DNA of 19,552 nucleotides from Candidatus Omnitrophota bacterium (GCA_016867095.1 VGKK01000009.1:1-19552); one strand, 5' to 3'. Shown: positions 6,210 to 14,310, counted from the first letter of the stretch. Translations and numbers: made by a program. Notes: generated from the letters alone by a model not told the origin.

Positions 6210-7600
6210 TTAAGCAACACTTCTTCGTCCCGGGACGGGATATAGGCACTAAGCCCTTTCTGAGAAAGCGCGTCAAATAACCCTTGGGCCTGTTCAAGTT
6301 CGCCGTGCACTAAAAATATTTTCTCAAGGGGCAGGCACCCGGAAACAAAATCGCAGAGTTCATTCTTGTCCGCGTGGCCCGAAAAGGCGTTAATAATCGC
6401 TACTTCTGCGTTCAGTTCGTATTCTATGCCGAAGATGCGCACAACAGGCACGCGCTCCACAATCCTCCTGCCCAGGGTATCCTGCGCCATATAACCCACC
6501 ACCAATACCGTATTCCTGGAGTCCTCAATATTATTTTTTAAGTGGTGTAAAATCCTGCCTGATTCGCACATCCCCGAGCCGGCAATAATAATCATCGGCC
6601 GCTTATCATTATTCAGCCGTTTTGACTGTTCCTGATTGCGGATATACGTAAGATTTAAAAATTCAAAAGGGCCCCTGCCCTCATTTACCTCCTGGCGGGT
6701 CTGGCTATCCAGGTAATCAAGGTGGTACTTGAATAATTCGGTAATATCCGTTGCCAGGGGGCTGTCCACATATATAGGTATGGCGGGAATTTCCTTTTGT
6801 TTTAAGAGTTCATTCAAAAAATAAGTTACTTCCTGGGTGCGTTCCAGGGTGAAAGAAGGAATAAGGACCTTGCCCTTTCGCTCTATCGTGCGGTTAATCA
6901 CTTCTTTTAATTTAACTTTCGCTTCTGCTATAGGCGCGTGCAGCCTGTTGCCATAAGTAGTCTCCAGCATGAGATAATCCAGGTTACGGGGGATAACCGG
7001 GTCATCAATGAGAGGAAGGTCATTGCGCCCCAAGTCTACGGCGTAACCCAGACGGATATCGCGCCGCTTATCCTTTATTTCCAATACTATTATGGCCGAA
7101 CCCAGGATATGGCCGGCGCCGTATAAAGTAACAAAAACATCCTTGGCCAGGCAAAACCTCTGGCCGTAAGATAGCGAGCGGAACCTCTTGGTGGCGGCGC
7201 TGGCTTCCTTCTTGGTATAGAGCGGTTTTCTTAAGGGCAGCCCCAGTTTTCTGTTAATCTTGTTCAGGTATCTCACATCTTCTTCCTGAATCTTACCGGA
7301 ATCTTCCAGCATCAGCCTGGATAAATCCTTGGTGGCAGCGGTAGTATAGATTTTAGAGCGCAGCCCCTTTTTAAGCAGGGTGGGGATATTGCCGCAGTGG
7401 TCAATATGGGCATGGGATAAAACCAGGGCGTCTATTTTATGCGGGTTATAATTCAGGGTGGAATTAAGCCGGTAGAATTCATCGCGATGCCCCTGAAACA
7501 AGCCGCCGTCCAGGAGGACCTGCGATTTATCCGTTGAGACTAAGTGGCTGGAGCCGGTAACCGTCCTGGCGCCGCCCAAGAATTTTATCCTTACAGACAT
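6206..7600 (-). CDS. Beta-CASP metallo-beta-lactamase-fold RNase-like hydrolase
   Basis: A 464-aa cytoplasmic protein of the COG1236/YSH1-like group, relatives of CPSF73 and of archaeal and bacterial RNases. Zinc-site motif HAHIDH is at residues 63-68, a further metal ligand is in GAGHILGS, an aspartate in AVDLGR, and beta-CASP motifs follow (LMLETTYGNR, then IPSFTLERTQ, then the C-terminal AFSGHADKNEL of the RMMBL domain). All expected metal ligands appear present, so it should be active, probably as an endo- or exoribonuclease. Its ATG is only 3 nt past the DUF1846 stop with no clear ribosome site, so it is translationally coupled to that gene. The RNA target is not indicated. Confidence 0.92.
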   Translation of the reverse strand: MSVRIKFLGGARTVTGSSHLVSTDKSQVLLDGGLFQGHRDEFYRLNSTLNYNPHKIDALVLSHAHIDHCGNIPTLLKKGLRSKIYTTAATKDLSRLMLEDSGKIQEEDVRYLNKINRKLGLPLRKPLYTKKEASAATKRFRSLSYGQRFCLAKDVFVTLYGAGHILGSAIIVLEIKDKRRDIRLGYAVDLGRNDLPLIDDPVIPRNLDYLMLETTYGNRLHAPIAEAKVKLKEVINRTIERKGKVLIPSFTLERTQEVTYFLNELLKQKEIPAIPIYVDSPLATDITELFKYHLDYLDSQTRQEVNEGRGPFEFLNLTYIRNQEQSKRLNNDKRPMIIIAGSGMCESGRILHHLKNNIEDSRNTVLVVGYMAQDTLGRRIVERVPVVRIFGIEYELNAEVAIINAFSGHADKNELCDFVSGCLPLEKIFLVHGELEQAQGLFDALSQKGLSAYIPSRDEEVLLN

Positions 7601-7603
7601 AAG

Positions 7604-9130
7604 TTAGGTAACAAAGAGATTCCGGGAAGAAAACTTTCCGTCGGTAGTAATATTGACGCCCAGCCTCTTCAGGCCGACTTCATCCCCGGGGGTGGGGATA
7701 TGCGTCATATGCACTTCGCAGCCCTTTAATTCCACCAGCCTGTTCATGGCTAATTCCGCGGTATGATTGGTGGTCGCGCTGATGGAAAGGGCGATTAAGG
7801 TCTCTTCCAAGTCCATACTTTCAGATTCGGCATTCAAAATCCCTTCCTTCAATTTGGCTATTTGATTTATGACGTGGGGCGACAAAAGGAGTATTTCATC
7901 GGGAATATTGGCCAGGGTCTTTACCGCGTTTAAAATCAGGCTGGAGGCAGCGTGCATAAGTTTTGAGTTCTTGCCGGTGATAATCTTCCCGCTGTTTAAT
8001 TGAATCGCCGCCCCGCAATATATGCCTTCGTTGCCCTTGCCTTTTGCCTCTGCTTCCTCGGCTGTTTTTCGGGCCACCTCCACCACTGTCCTGTCGGTCA
8101 GCTTAACCGAAAGCTCTTCCATTAAAAGCGTAACCTTATCTACCGTCTCTTTTTTTTCAATCCCCAATACATATTCGGTGTTATATCTAAAATACCTTCT
8201 GATTAATTCCTGTTTTGCCGCGGCCTGGACTATCTCATCATCCACTATGCCAAACCCGGCACGGTTAACCCCCATATCCGTAGGCGAATTATACATCGGT
8301 AAATTCGCGTCCTTATTAAGTATCTTGTTCAAGACCAATTTTAATATGGGAAAACTCTCCACATCGCGATTGTAATTTATCGCGGTTTTATTGTATTTAG
8401 TTAAATGAAACGGGTCAACTAAATTGAAGTCTTGAATGTCGGCAGTGGCTGCTTCATAAGCGATATTCACCGGGTGTTTAAGCGGCAGGTTCCAGATGGG
8501 AAAAGTTTCAAACTTGGCGTAACCGGCATTGACGCCGCGCTTATGCTCGTGATACAACTGCGACAGACAAATTGCCAATTTTCCGCTGCCCGGGCCGGGG
8601 CCGGTAACAATCACGATGGGGTTCTTAGTTTCTATATAGTCGTTTTTGCCAAAGCCCTTATCGCTGACAATTAAATCCACGTCCGCCGGATACCCTTCTA
8701 TCGGATAGTGCAGGCAGACTTTCACCCCGCGCCGCTCCAGTTTATTTTTAAAAATAACCGCCGCGGACTGATTGCTAAAACGCGTAATGACCACGGACAA
8801 AATCTCCAGGCCCCATTTCCTCAGATCATCAATTAACTTTAAGGTAGCGGCATCATAAGTTATGCCGAAATCGCCGCGCACCCTGCCTTTTTCAATATCT
8901 CCGGCGTAAATAGCCAGGACGATATCTATCTTATCCTTTAACTGCTGTAGTAACCTTATTTTGACGTTGGGGTCGTAACCCGGAAGGACTCTTGCGGCGT
9001 GATAATCAAATAAAAGCTTTCCCCCGAATTCAAGATAGAGCTTATTATTGAATTTCTTAACCCGGTCTAAAATTGCCGCGGACTGTTCTTTAAGGTATTT
9101 CTCGTTATCAAAACCAATTTTTTTTGTCAT
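7604..9130 (-). CDS. DUF1846 family protein
   Basis: A 508-aa protein strongly resembling the DUF1846 family, which has solved structures but no settled function. The start MTKKIGFDNEKYL, then LYLEFGGKLLFDYHAARVLPG near residue 35, a glycine-rich GPGPGSGKL loop near 178 that resembles a nucleotide or phosphate-binding loop, and DMGVNRAGFGIVDD near 290 are characteristic. I prefer ATG 9130 over the GTG at 9136 because the family starts with KIGFD directly after Met. It is the first gene of a two-gene unit with the beta-CASP hydrolase (3-nt gap) and has its own promoter. The coupling hints at a shared nucleotide or RNA role, but this is inference. Confidence 0.9.
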   Translation of the reverse strand: MTKKIGFDNEKYLKEQSAAILDRVKKFNNKLYLEFGGKLLFDYHAARVLPGYDPNVKIRLLQQLKDKIDIVLAIYAGDIEKGRVRGDFGITYDAATLKLIDDLRKWGLEILSVVITRFSNQSAAVIFKNKLERRGVKVCLHYPIEGYPADVDLIVSDKGFGKNDYIETKNPIVIVTGPGPGSGKLAICLSQLYHEHKRGVNAGYAKFETFPIWNLPLKHPVNIAYEAATADIQDFNLVDPFHLTKYNKTAINYNRDVESFPILKLVLNKILNKDANLPMYNSPTDMGVNRAGFGIVDDEIVQAAAKQELIRRYFRYNTEYVLGIEKKETVDKVTLLMEELSVKLTDRTVVEVARKTAEEAEAKGKGNEGIYCGAAIQLNSGKIITGKNSKLMHAASSLILNAVKTLANIPDEILLLSPHVINQIAKLKEGILNAESESMDLEETLIALSISATTNHTAELAMNRLVELKGCEVHMTHIPTPGDEVGLKRLGVNITTDGKFSSRNLFVT

Positions 9131-9158
9131 GTTCACACCCGGGCACTAGGCCTATTAT

Positions 9159-9188
9159 ATTATAGGGGATAATCTTTGTAAATAAGAA
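9159..9188 (-). promoter_or_regulatory. Promoter of the DUF1846 gene
   Basis: A perfect TATAAT lies at 9164-9159 on the minus strand, about 29 nt before the start codon. A -35 candidate TTCTTA (9188-9183) is 18 nt away; TTTACA (9182-9177) is closer to consensus but badly spaced. The -35 region touches the terminator stem of the preceding gdhA gene, so one unit ends where the next begins. Confidence 0.6.
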
Positions 9189-9217
9189 AAGCGCCCTGGT
9201 TTTCGCAGGGCGCTTTT
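9187..9217 (-). terminator. Intrinsic terminator of gdhA
   Basis: AAAAGCGCCCTG (9187-9198) pairs perfectly with 9206-9217 around a 7-nt loop. On the minus strand the stem ends in TTTT followed by CTTATT. It begins 25 bp after the gdhA stop codon. Confidence 0.9.
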
Positions 9218-9241
9218 AATCCAGCAAGCTAAAGCTAAACG

Positions 9242-10579
9242 CTAGACTAATCCCTGGTCTAACATCGCGTCAGCAACTTTGACAAAACCGGCAATATTGG
9301 CGCCATTGACATAGTTGATATAGCTGCCCTCCTTGCCGTATCTTGTGCACTGTTCGTGAATAGCGGTCATAATCTCGCGCAGCTTATTATCCACCTCTTC
9401 CCGGCTCCAGGACAGCCTCATACTGTTCTGGCTCATCTCCAGGCCTGAGGTAGCCACGCCGCCGGCATTAGAGGCCTTGCCGGGCGCGTAGAGGATCTTT
9501 GCCTTTTGAAAAACCTCCACGCCTTCGGGCGTGGTGGGCATATTCGCTCCCTCGCCTACCGCTATACAGCCGTTCTTCACCAATGCCCTGGCGTCTTCCG
9601 CGCTTATCTCATTCTGTGTCGCGCTGGGAAAAGCAATATCGCACTTTATCTTCCAGGGATTCTGCTTTTCCAGATATTCGCACTTAAATTCCTTGGTGCA
9701 CTCCTTGATGCGGCCGCGGCGCTGGTTCTTGAGGTCAAATACACAATCCAGCTCTTTCTTGTCAATGCCTGCCTTATCATAGATGGTGCCGTCAGAATCA
9801 GACATACTCACCACCCTGGCGCCCAGCTGCAGCAGTTTTTCCACGGTATATTGCGCGACATTGCCTGAACCGGAAACCGCGCAGACCTTGCCTTCCAGGG
9901 ATTCGCCCCTGGTTTTAAGCATCTGTTCCACAAAATAAACGCAGCCATAACCTGTGGCCTCGGGCCGGATTAAACTTCCGCCCCAATTCAGGCCTTTGCC
10001 GGTTAAAACGCCGCTGAATTCATTGCGCAGCCTCTTATACTGGCCGAACATATAGCCGATTTCACGGCCGCCCACGCCGATATCTCCGGCCGGCACATCC
10101 GTATCCGGGCCGATATGCCGGCACAGCTCGGTCATAAAACTCTGGCAGAATCTCATTACTTCATTATCCGATTTTCCTTTGGGGTCAAAATTAGAACCTC
10201 CCTTTGCCCCGCCCATTGGAAGCGTGGTCAAGGCGTTCTTAAATACCTGCTCAAAAGCCAGGAATTTTAAAATCCCTAGATTTACGCTGGGATGAAAGCG
10301 TATGCCTCCCTTGCATGGACCGATGGCGCTGTTCATCTGTATGCGGTAGCCGCGGTTTATTTGAATCTGGCCTGCGTCATCCAACCAGGGGACGCGGAAC
10401 ATAATGACCCTCTCCGGCTCTACCATTCTCTCCGGGATCTTGCCCTTTTGATACTTGGGATTCTTCTCCACAAAGGGCATTACCGATTCAACTACCTCCC
10501 GCACTGCCTGGTGAAATTCCTTCTCGCCGGGATTTTTCTCTATAACCGCCTGCATAAAATCTTCAATCTTTTTTGACAT
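9242..10579 (-). CDS. gdhA: Glutamate dehydrogenase, hexameric type, probably NADP-dependent
   Basis: The enzyme interconverts 2-oxoglutarate plus ammonium and glutamate in the cytoplasm. The 445 aa match the bacterial hexameric (about 450 aa) class. The substrate site shows K90 in GPCKGGIRFHP, K114, and catalytic K126 in PMGGAKGGS, followed by DVPAGDIGVGGREIG. The nucleotide-binding half has SGSGNVAQYT and then SMSDSDG; lack of an acidic residue at the usual ribose-binding site suggests NADP and so a biosynthetic role (inference). The Shine-Dalgarno AGGAG lies 7-8 nt before ATG. The gene has its own promoter and a hairpin leader (separate entries), and follows glnA and a GAF-ANTAR gene, so regulation by antitermination is likely. 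Confidence 0.97.
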   Translation of the reverse strand: MSKKIEDFMQAVIEKNPGEKEFHQAVREVVESVMPFVEKNPKYQKGKIPERMVEPERVIMFRVPWLDDAGQIQINRGYRIQMNSAIGPCKGGIRFHPSVNLGILKFLAFEQVFKNALTTLPMGGAKGGSNFDPKGKSDNEVMRFCQSFMTELCRHIGPDTDVPAGDIGVGGREIGYMFGQYKRLRNEFSGVLTGKGLNWGGSLIRPEATGYGCVYFVEQMLKTRGESLEGKVCAVSGSGNVAQYTVEKLLQLGARVVSMSDSDGTIYDKAGIDKKELDCVFDLKNQRRGRIKECTKEFKCEYLEKQNPWKIKCDIAFPSATQNEISAEDARALVKNGCIAVGEGANMPTTPEGVEVFQKAKILYAPGKASNAGGVATSGLEMSQNSMRLSWSREEVDNKLREIMTAIHEQCTRYGKEGSYINYVNGANIAGFVKVADAMLDQGLV

Positions 10580-10602
10580 TCCTTCGCTCCTTGATTTTAA
10601 GC

Positions 10603-10690
10603 AAAACGCCTCTTGCCTGTTTTTAGGCGCCCCATAAAAAACAAAAGACGTCTGCTTTCTGGTGAATTCAGACGTCTTTGTCTATCTCTT
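10603..10690 (-). promoter_or_regulatory. gdhA leader: terminator/anti-terminator attenuator, probable ANTAR target
   Basis: On the minus strand the leader first offers a small hairpin AGAC-AAAGAC-GTCT (10683-10670) with a six-base loop having A at position 1 and G at position 4. Its loop and 3' arm are also the 5' arm of an 11-bp stem, AAAGACGTCTG (10679-10669) with CAGACGTCTTT (10654-10644), followed by TTGTTTTTTATG. The two folds exclude each other. Further on, GCCT-AAAAAC-AGGC (10628-10615) overlaps a weaker CGCCT/AGGCG stem (10629-10607) followed by TTTTGCTT. ANTAR proteins bind A..G.. six-base loops to block terminators. A classic second A..G.. hairpin just upstream is not evident. Confidence 0.65.
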
Positions 10691-10694
10691 TAAG

Positions 10695-10722
10695 AGTATA
10701 ACATAAAAAATTAACTTGTCAA
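10695..10722 (-). promoter_or_regulatory. Strong sigma-70-type promoter of gdhA
   Basis: On the minus strand TTGACA (10722-10717) and TATACT (10700-10695) are separated by 16 nt, with an A/T-rich stretch of As directly upstream that resembles an UP element. Start is expected near 10688, immediately before the attenuator hairpins. It begins about 20 bp after the GAF-ANTAR stop codon. Confidence 0.8.
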
Positions 10723-10742
10723 ATATAATTTTTTTTGGGCCC

Positions 10743-11465
10743 CTACGACTTCTTGGCCTTTATATCTCTGGTTAAAATTATGGCCTCGGCAATCTCGCGC
10801 ATGGTCTTACGGCTGTCCATGCTCTGTTTTTGAATCAGCCGGTAGGCCTCGGAAGGCAGGATATTCGCCTCTTGCGAAAGGATATCCTTGGCCCGTTCCA
10901 CTGCTTTACGCGTAGTCAGCGCCTCTTCCGCGCTACGCGCCCTTAAATCCAGCTCCGCGTTTTCAATGGCTATCGCCGCCTGGTTGGCCAAAGCGGCCAA
11001 GAGGTCTAATTCCTGCTTGGTGAATTTGTGCTTCTTGGAGGTATAGCAATTCAGCGCGCCGATGACCTTTTTTTTGACTGCCAGGGGGACGCTGGCCAAA
11101 GAACAAAGCCTTTCCTTCCTGGCAATTTGCGGGTTCAAATAACGACTATCTTCTTTAACATCTAAGACGCATATCGGCTTATTCTCCTTGACCACAATAC
11201 CGGCGATACCTTCTCCTAATTTAAGGTTGGGCTTTTTAATATAGTCTTCGGAAATAGACTGGGTGGCCCGGATGACCAACTCATTGGTATTCGGGTCAAG
11301 GAGCATCAACGAGCAAATCTTGGAATTCATAATTTCCGCGGTGACATTAACCACCAGACGCAACAGCTCTTCCAGGTATAGCCCGGAGGTAATCAGGCTC
11401 GCCACTTTGGAAAGCGCCTCAATCTGTTTTAAATAAACCTCGTAACCCTTTTTTGCTCTTGCCAT
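10743..11465 (-). CDS. GAF-ANTAR RNA-binding antiterminator
   Basis: A 240-aa cytoplasmic regulator. A GAF sensory domain spans about 25-170 (GEGIAGIVVKENKPICV near 84-100, then ERLCSLASVPL and IGALNCY). A C-terminal ANTAR domain lies at about 178-235, with EEALTTRKAVERAKDIL, SEAYRLIQKQSM and REIAEAI matching the three-helix RNA-binding fold. There is no receiver domain, so control is probably by ligand or redox through GAF rather than by a kinase. ANTAR proteins (AmiR, NasR, EutV, Geobacter GnfR) prevent terminator formation in leaders of nitrogen genes. Its position between glnA and gdhA and the attenuator after it make these genes the likely targets. No strong ribosome site precedes its ATG; an 8-bp AT hairpin (11477-11496) sits just upstream. 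Confidence 0.92.
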   Translation of the reverse strand: MARAKKGYEVYLKQIEALSKVASLITSGLYLEELLRLVVNVTAEIMNSKICSLMLLDPNTNELVIRATQSISEDYIKKPNLKLGEGIAGIVVKENKPICVLDVKEDSRYLNPQIARKERLCSLASVPLAVKKKVIGALNCYTSKKHKFTKQELDLLAALANQAAIAIENAELDLRARSAEEALTTRKAVERAKDILSQEANILPSEAYRLIQKQSMDSRKTMREIAEAIILTRDIKAKKS

Positions 11466-11510
11466 TTCTAATCTCTATATTTGAAATCTCAAATATCGAA
11501 ACAACGCGAA

Positions 11511-11643
11511 ATGACCAAACACCAAGATACAATAACTAAACAATAACCAATAAACAAATCTCAATAATCAAACAGAAAAGTTTGGTAATTGGTTATTGAA
11601 ATTTTGAATTTATTTGATGATTGGAAATTGGTTATTGGTGATT
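11511..11643. repeat. Short-word inverted repeat, TTGGTTATT type
   Basis: The left half (11529-11573) carries CAATAACCAA-like words and the right half (11580-11640) their complements. Examples are CAATAACCAA 11541-11550 against TTGGTTATTG at 11589-11598 and again at 11628-11637. The centre CAAAC-AGAAAA-GTTTG is a tight hairpin. It fills the spacer between glnA and the GAF-ANTAR gene. Confidence 0.75.
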
Positions 11644-12978
11644 TCATAAAATGGGCAGGTATTTGTTTATCTCGTATTGCGTAACCTGCGCCTTGTATTC
11701 ATCCCACTCTAATCTTTTGTTGCGGATAAAATAATGGAACAATTGTTCGCCGAGCGCCTTCTTGACCAGCTCGGACTGCTCGGTAACTTTAATCGCCTCC
11801 AAGAGGTCTTCAGGCAAGGACTTAATCTTGGCGCGCTCCCGCTGCTCCTGGCTCATCTGGTAAATATTATCATTGGCCGGCTCGGTCAGGGGATATCCCT
11901 TCCGGATGCCTTCCAGGCCCGCGGCTAACATTACGGAAAAGGCCAAATAAGGATTGCAGGCCGGGTCAGGCACACGGTATTCAATACGCGTAGATTTCTC
12001 TTTGCCGGGTTTATACATCGGCACCCTGATCAGCGCGGAGCGGTTCATCTGCGCCCAGCAGATATACACCGGTGCTTCATAGCCGGGCACCAGGCGCTTG
12101 TAAGAATTTACCCACTGGTTGGTTACCGAGGTCAGTTCCGGCGCGTGCTTCAGCAGGCCGGCAATAAATTGCTTGGCAATCCTGGAAAGATGATACTCGC
12201 CTTTCTTTTCAAAAAAGGCGTTAGTTGAGCCTTTAAACAACGATTGGTGCGTATGCATGCCTGAGCCGTTTATCCCATAAACCGGTTTAGGCATAAAACT
12301 GGCGTGCAGGCCCTTACTCTGGGCAATCTCTTTAGCCACCAGCCGGTAGGTCATCACGCTATCTGCCATAGCGAGGGCGTCGTTATACCTCAAATCAATT
12401 TCATGCTGGCTGGAAGCTACTTCATGGTGGCTGTATTCCACGATAATCCCCAAATCTTCCAACGCGCTTACTGTTTCATTCCTGACATTCTGGGCCACAT
12501 CTAACGGCGTCAAATCAAAATACCCGCCCTTATCCAGCACAATGGTATTTTTGGGATTGTTAAAATAGAAATATTCCAGCTCCGGGCCGACGTAATAGGT
12601 AAACCCCATGTCCTTGGCGCGTTTTAAGTTTTTCTTTAAGACATAACGCGGGTCGCCGCTAAAAGGCGAACCGTCAGGCATATAGATATCGCAAAACATC
12701 CGCGCCACCGGCTGTTCTTTTGATTCCCAGGGCAATATCGCAAAAGTAGAGATATCCGGGCAGGCAATCATATCCGATTCCTCTATGCGGGCAAACCCTT
12801 CAATAGAAGAACCGTCAAACCCCATCCCGTCCCCTAAAGCGCGGGGCAACTCATCCACGGTAATGGTAAAGCCTTTTAAAAACCCCAGGACATCGGTAAA
12901 CCATAACCGGATATACCTTACCTTATATTCTTTTACCAGTTTTATTATATCTTGTTTGGTTTTAGGCTTTATCTTCAC
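11644..12978 (-). CDS. glnA: Glutamine synthetase type I
   Basis: A dodecameric cytoplasmic enzyme making glutamine from glutamate, ammonium and ATP. The 444 aa and sequence (GFDGSSIEGF near residue 53, GPELEYF near 131, HHEVASSQHEIDLRY near 184, NGSGMHTHQSLF near 242, NRSALIRVP near 317, STRIEYRVPDPACNPYL near 335) are those of the shorter GSI class. The E. coli-type adenylylation segment is replaced by NIYQMSQEQRERA, so control by adenylylation is unlikely and feedback or leader control more probable. Start is GTG 12978, preceded by AGGAGG at 5 nt spacing; no ATG fits. It is followed by a GAF-ANTAR gene and gdhA, forming a compact ammonium-assimilation set. Confidence 0.97.
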   Translation of the reverse strand: MKIKPKTKQDIIKLVKEYKVRYIRLWFTDVLGFLKGFTITVDELPRALGDGMGFDGSSIEGFARIEESDMIACPDISTFAILPWESKEQPVARMFCDIYMPDGSPFSGDPRYVLKKNLKRAKDMGFTYYVGPELEYFYFNNPKNTIVLDKGGYFDLTPLDVAQNVRNETVSALEDLGIIVEYSHHEVASSQHEIDLRYNDALAMADSVMTYRLVAKEIAQSKGLHASFMPKPVYGINGSGMHTHQSLFKGSTNAFFEKKGEYHLSRIAKQFIAGLLKHAPELTSVTNQWVNSYKRLVPGYEAPVYICWAQMNRSALIRVPMYKPGKEKSTRIEYRVPDPACNPYLAFSVMLAAGLEGIRKGYPLTEPANDNIYQMSQEQRERAKIKSLPEDLLEAIKVTEQSELVKKALGEQLFHYFIRNKRLEWDEYKAQVTQYEINKYLPIL

Positions 12979-12997
12979 CTCTTCCTCCTCGTTAAAT

Positions 12998-13123
12998 ACG
13001 AAATCCGAACATCTAAATTCGAAACAAATTCGAATTTCCCAATTTTCTAATTTTCAAAACGGCTTTGTTTAGAACATTTAAGATTTAAAAAATTTGAACA
13101 TTGTTTCGGATTTCGGATTTCGT
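12998..13123. repeat. Short-word inverted repeat, TTCGGATTTCG type, in the glnA leader
   Basis: Perfect 12-bp arms ACGAAATCCGAA (12998-13009) and TTCGGATTTCGT (13112-13123), with further TTCGAA-type words on both sides. The spacer before glnA (12979-13151) consists of this element plus the glnA ribosome site; I see no strong promoter. The A..G.. hairpin at 13057-13070 lies in its central part. Confidence 0.75.
13057..13070 (-). promoter_or_regulatory. Candidate ANTAR-type hairpin in the glnA leader
   Basis: On the minus strand AAAC-AAAGCC-GTTT forms a 4-bp stem with a six-base loop that has A at position 1 and G at position 4. It matches the gdhA leader hairpin AGAC-AAAGAC-GTCT, and the second base pair changes from G-C to A-U while staying paired. 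It lies about 78 nt before the glnA start. No overlapping terminator is evident, so its mode of action is open. Confidence 0.45.
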
Positions 13124-13151
13124 GCTTCGAATTTAACTTTATATTAACTTA

Positions 13152-14306
13152 TTACTTCGTTTTTAAGAATTTATCTATTCTCATAAGCGCCTCTCTTAAA
13201 TTATCCATACTTGAGGCGTAGGATATGCGGATATAATCACCGAACTGCTGCCCAAAAGCCGAACCCGGCACCACCGCTACCTTCTGTTCTTTTAACAAAC
13301 TTCGCGCAAATTCCAAGGCCTGCATTTTGCTGCATTTTATGCTGGGAAAGGCATAAAATGCGCCTTCGGGCCTATGGCACTTCAGGCCCATTTCATTCAA
13401 GCGGGAAATTACGAATTCCCTGCGGCGTTTATATTCCCGTTTCATTTCTTCCACGGAGGGCCTTGCGCTATGCAGCGCCTCAGCCGCCGCCATCTGGCTG
13501 GTAATCGGCACGCACATAATGGTATATTGGTGAATCTTGGTCATCGCCGCGATGATTTCCTTCGGGCCGCAGACAAAACCCACCCGCCAGCCGGTCATCG
13601 CGTAGGATTTAGAAAAGCCGTTCAGATAAAGAGTATTATTTTTTGCGCCGGCCAAGGCGGCAAAAGGCGTATGCTCAAAGTCATAGGTCAGGTCTCCATA
13701 AATCTCATCAGAGATGCAGAGCAAATTATGCTTTAAGATAACCCGTTTTAACTCCGTCAGTTCTTTCCTGGTATAAGAAATTCCCGTGGGATTGTTGGGG
13801 TAATTTAAAATTATGGCCTTAGTTTTTTTATCAATGTATTTCCCTAGGCATTTGGGATTAAGCTTAAAACCATCGTCTTTTAAATCTATATATACGGGTA
13901 TGCCGCCGGCCAATTCTACCAGCGGGCCGTAAGAAACGTATCCGGGGCTGGGGATTAACACCTTATCCTGGGGCGAAATAATCGTCCTTAAAACCAAATC
14001 AAAACCCTCGCTTACCCCCACGGTAATCAGGATTTCTTCGTCCGGAGAATATTCCAGGTTATACCTGTTTTTTAAATAACGGCTAATGCCCAGCCTTAGC
14101 TTATAGAGCCCTTTATTTGAGGTGTAGCCGGTAAAACCCTGTTCCAAAGAATATATCCCTGCCTCGCGGATCTGCCAGGGAGTGACAAAATCCGGCTCTC
14201 CTACGCCGAGCGAGATTACATCCTTTGTCCCCAGCACCAAATCAAAGAATGCGCGGATACCCGAAGGCTGCATATCTTGTACTTTTTGAGAAATAATATT
14301 TTTCAT
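13152..14306 (-). CDS. Class I/II PLP-dependent aminotransferase (AlaT/AspC-like)
   Basis: A 384-aa cytoplasmic fold-type I aminotransferase. Visible motifs are SLGVGEPDFVTP near residue 32, the substrate loop YTSNKGLYKLR near 61, NYPNNPTG near 168, SDEIYGDLTY near 199, the PLP lysine in NGFSKSYAMTGWRVGF near 229-244, and the final arginine segment YIRISYASS near 358. The pairing with an Lrp/AsnC gene resembles B. subtilis alaR-alaT, so alanine transamination is a reasonable guess; aspartate or aromatic substrates cannot be excluded. The ATG has no good ribosome site and follows 33 nt of tandem repeat after the regulator gene, which suggests coupling or leader-dependent translation. The product would feed or drain the glutamate pool made by glnA/gdhA. 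Confidence 0.92.
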   Translation of the reverse strand: MKNIISQKVQDMQPSGIRAFFDLVLGTKDVISLGVGEPDFVTPWQIREAGIYSLEQGFTGYTSNKGLYKLRLGISRYLKNRYNLEYSPDEEILITVGVSEGFDLVLRTIISPQDKVLIPSPGYVSYGPLVELAGGIPVYIDLKDDGFKLNPKCLGKYIDKKTKAIILNYPNNPTGISYTRKELTELKRVILKHNLLCISDEIYGDLTYDFEHTPFAALAGAKNNTLYLNGFSKSYAMTGWRVGFVCGPKEIIAAMTKIHQYTIMCVPITSQMAAAEALHSARPSVEEMKREYKRRREFVISRLNEMGLKCHRPEGAFYAFPSIKCSKMQALEFARSLLKEQKVAVVPGSAFGQQFGDYIRISYASSMDNLREALMRIDKFLKTK

Positions 14307-14310
14307 TTTA

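Noticed and set aside
8022..8674. Plus-strand open frames antisense to the DUF1846 gene
   Set aside because: Serine/leucine-rich shadow translations of a strongly conserved minus-strand gene, with no ribosome sites.
10580..10694. Known metabolite riboswitch in the gdhA leader
   Set aside because: I could not match the leader to the glnA, downstream-peptide, glycine or other known riboswitch cores; the terminator with A..G.. hairpin fits an ANTAR target better.
11477..11496. 8-bp AT hairpin before the GAF-ANTAR gene as a second ANTAR target or terminator
   Set aside because: The loop is four bases without the A..G.. pattern and no U-tract follows; it fits the spacer repeat background.
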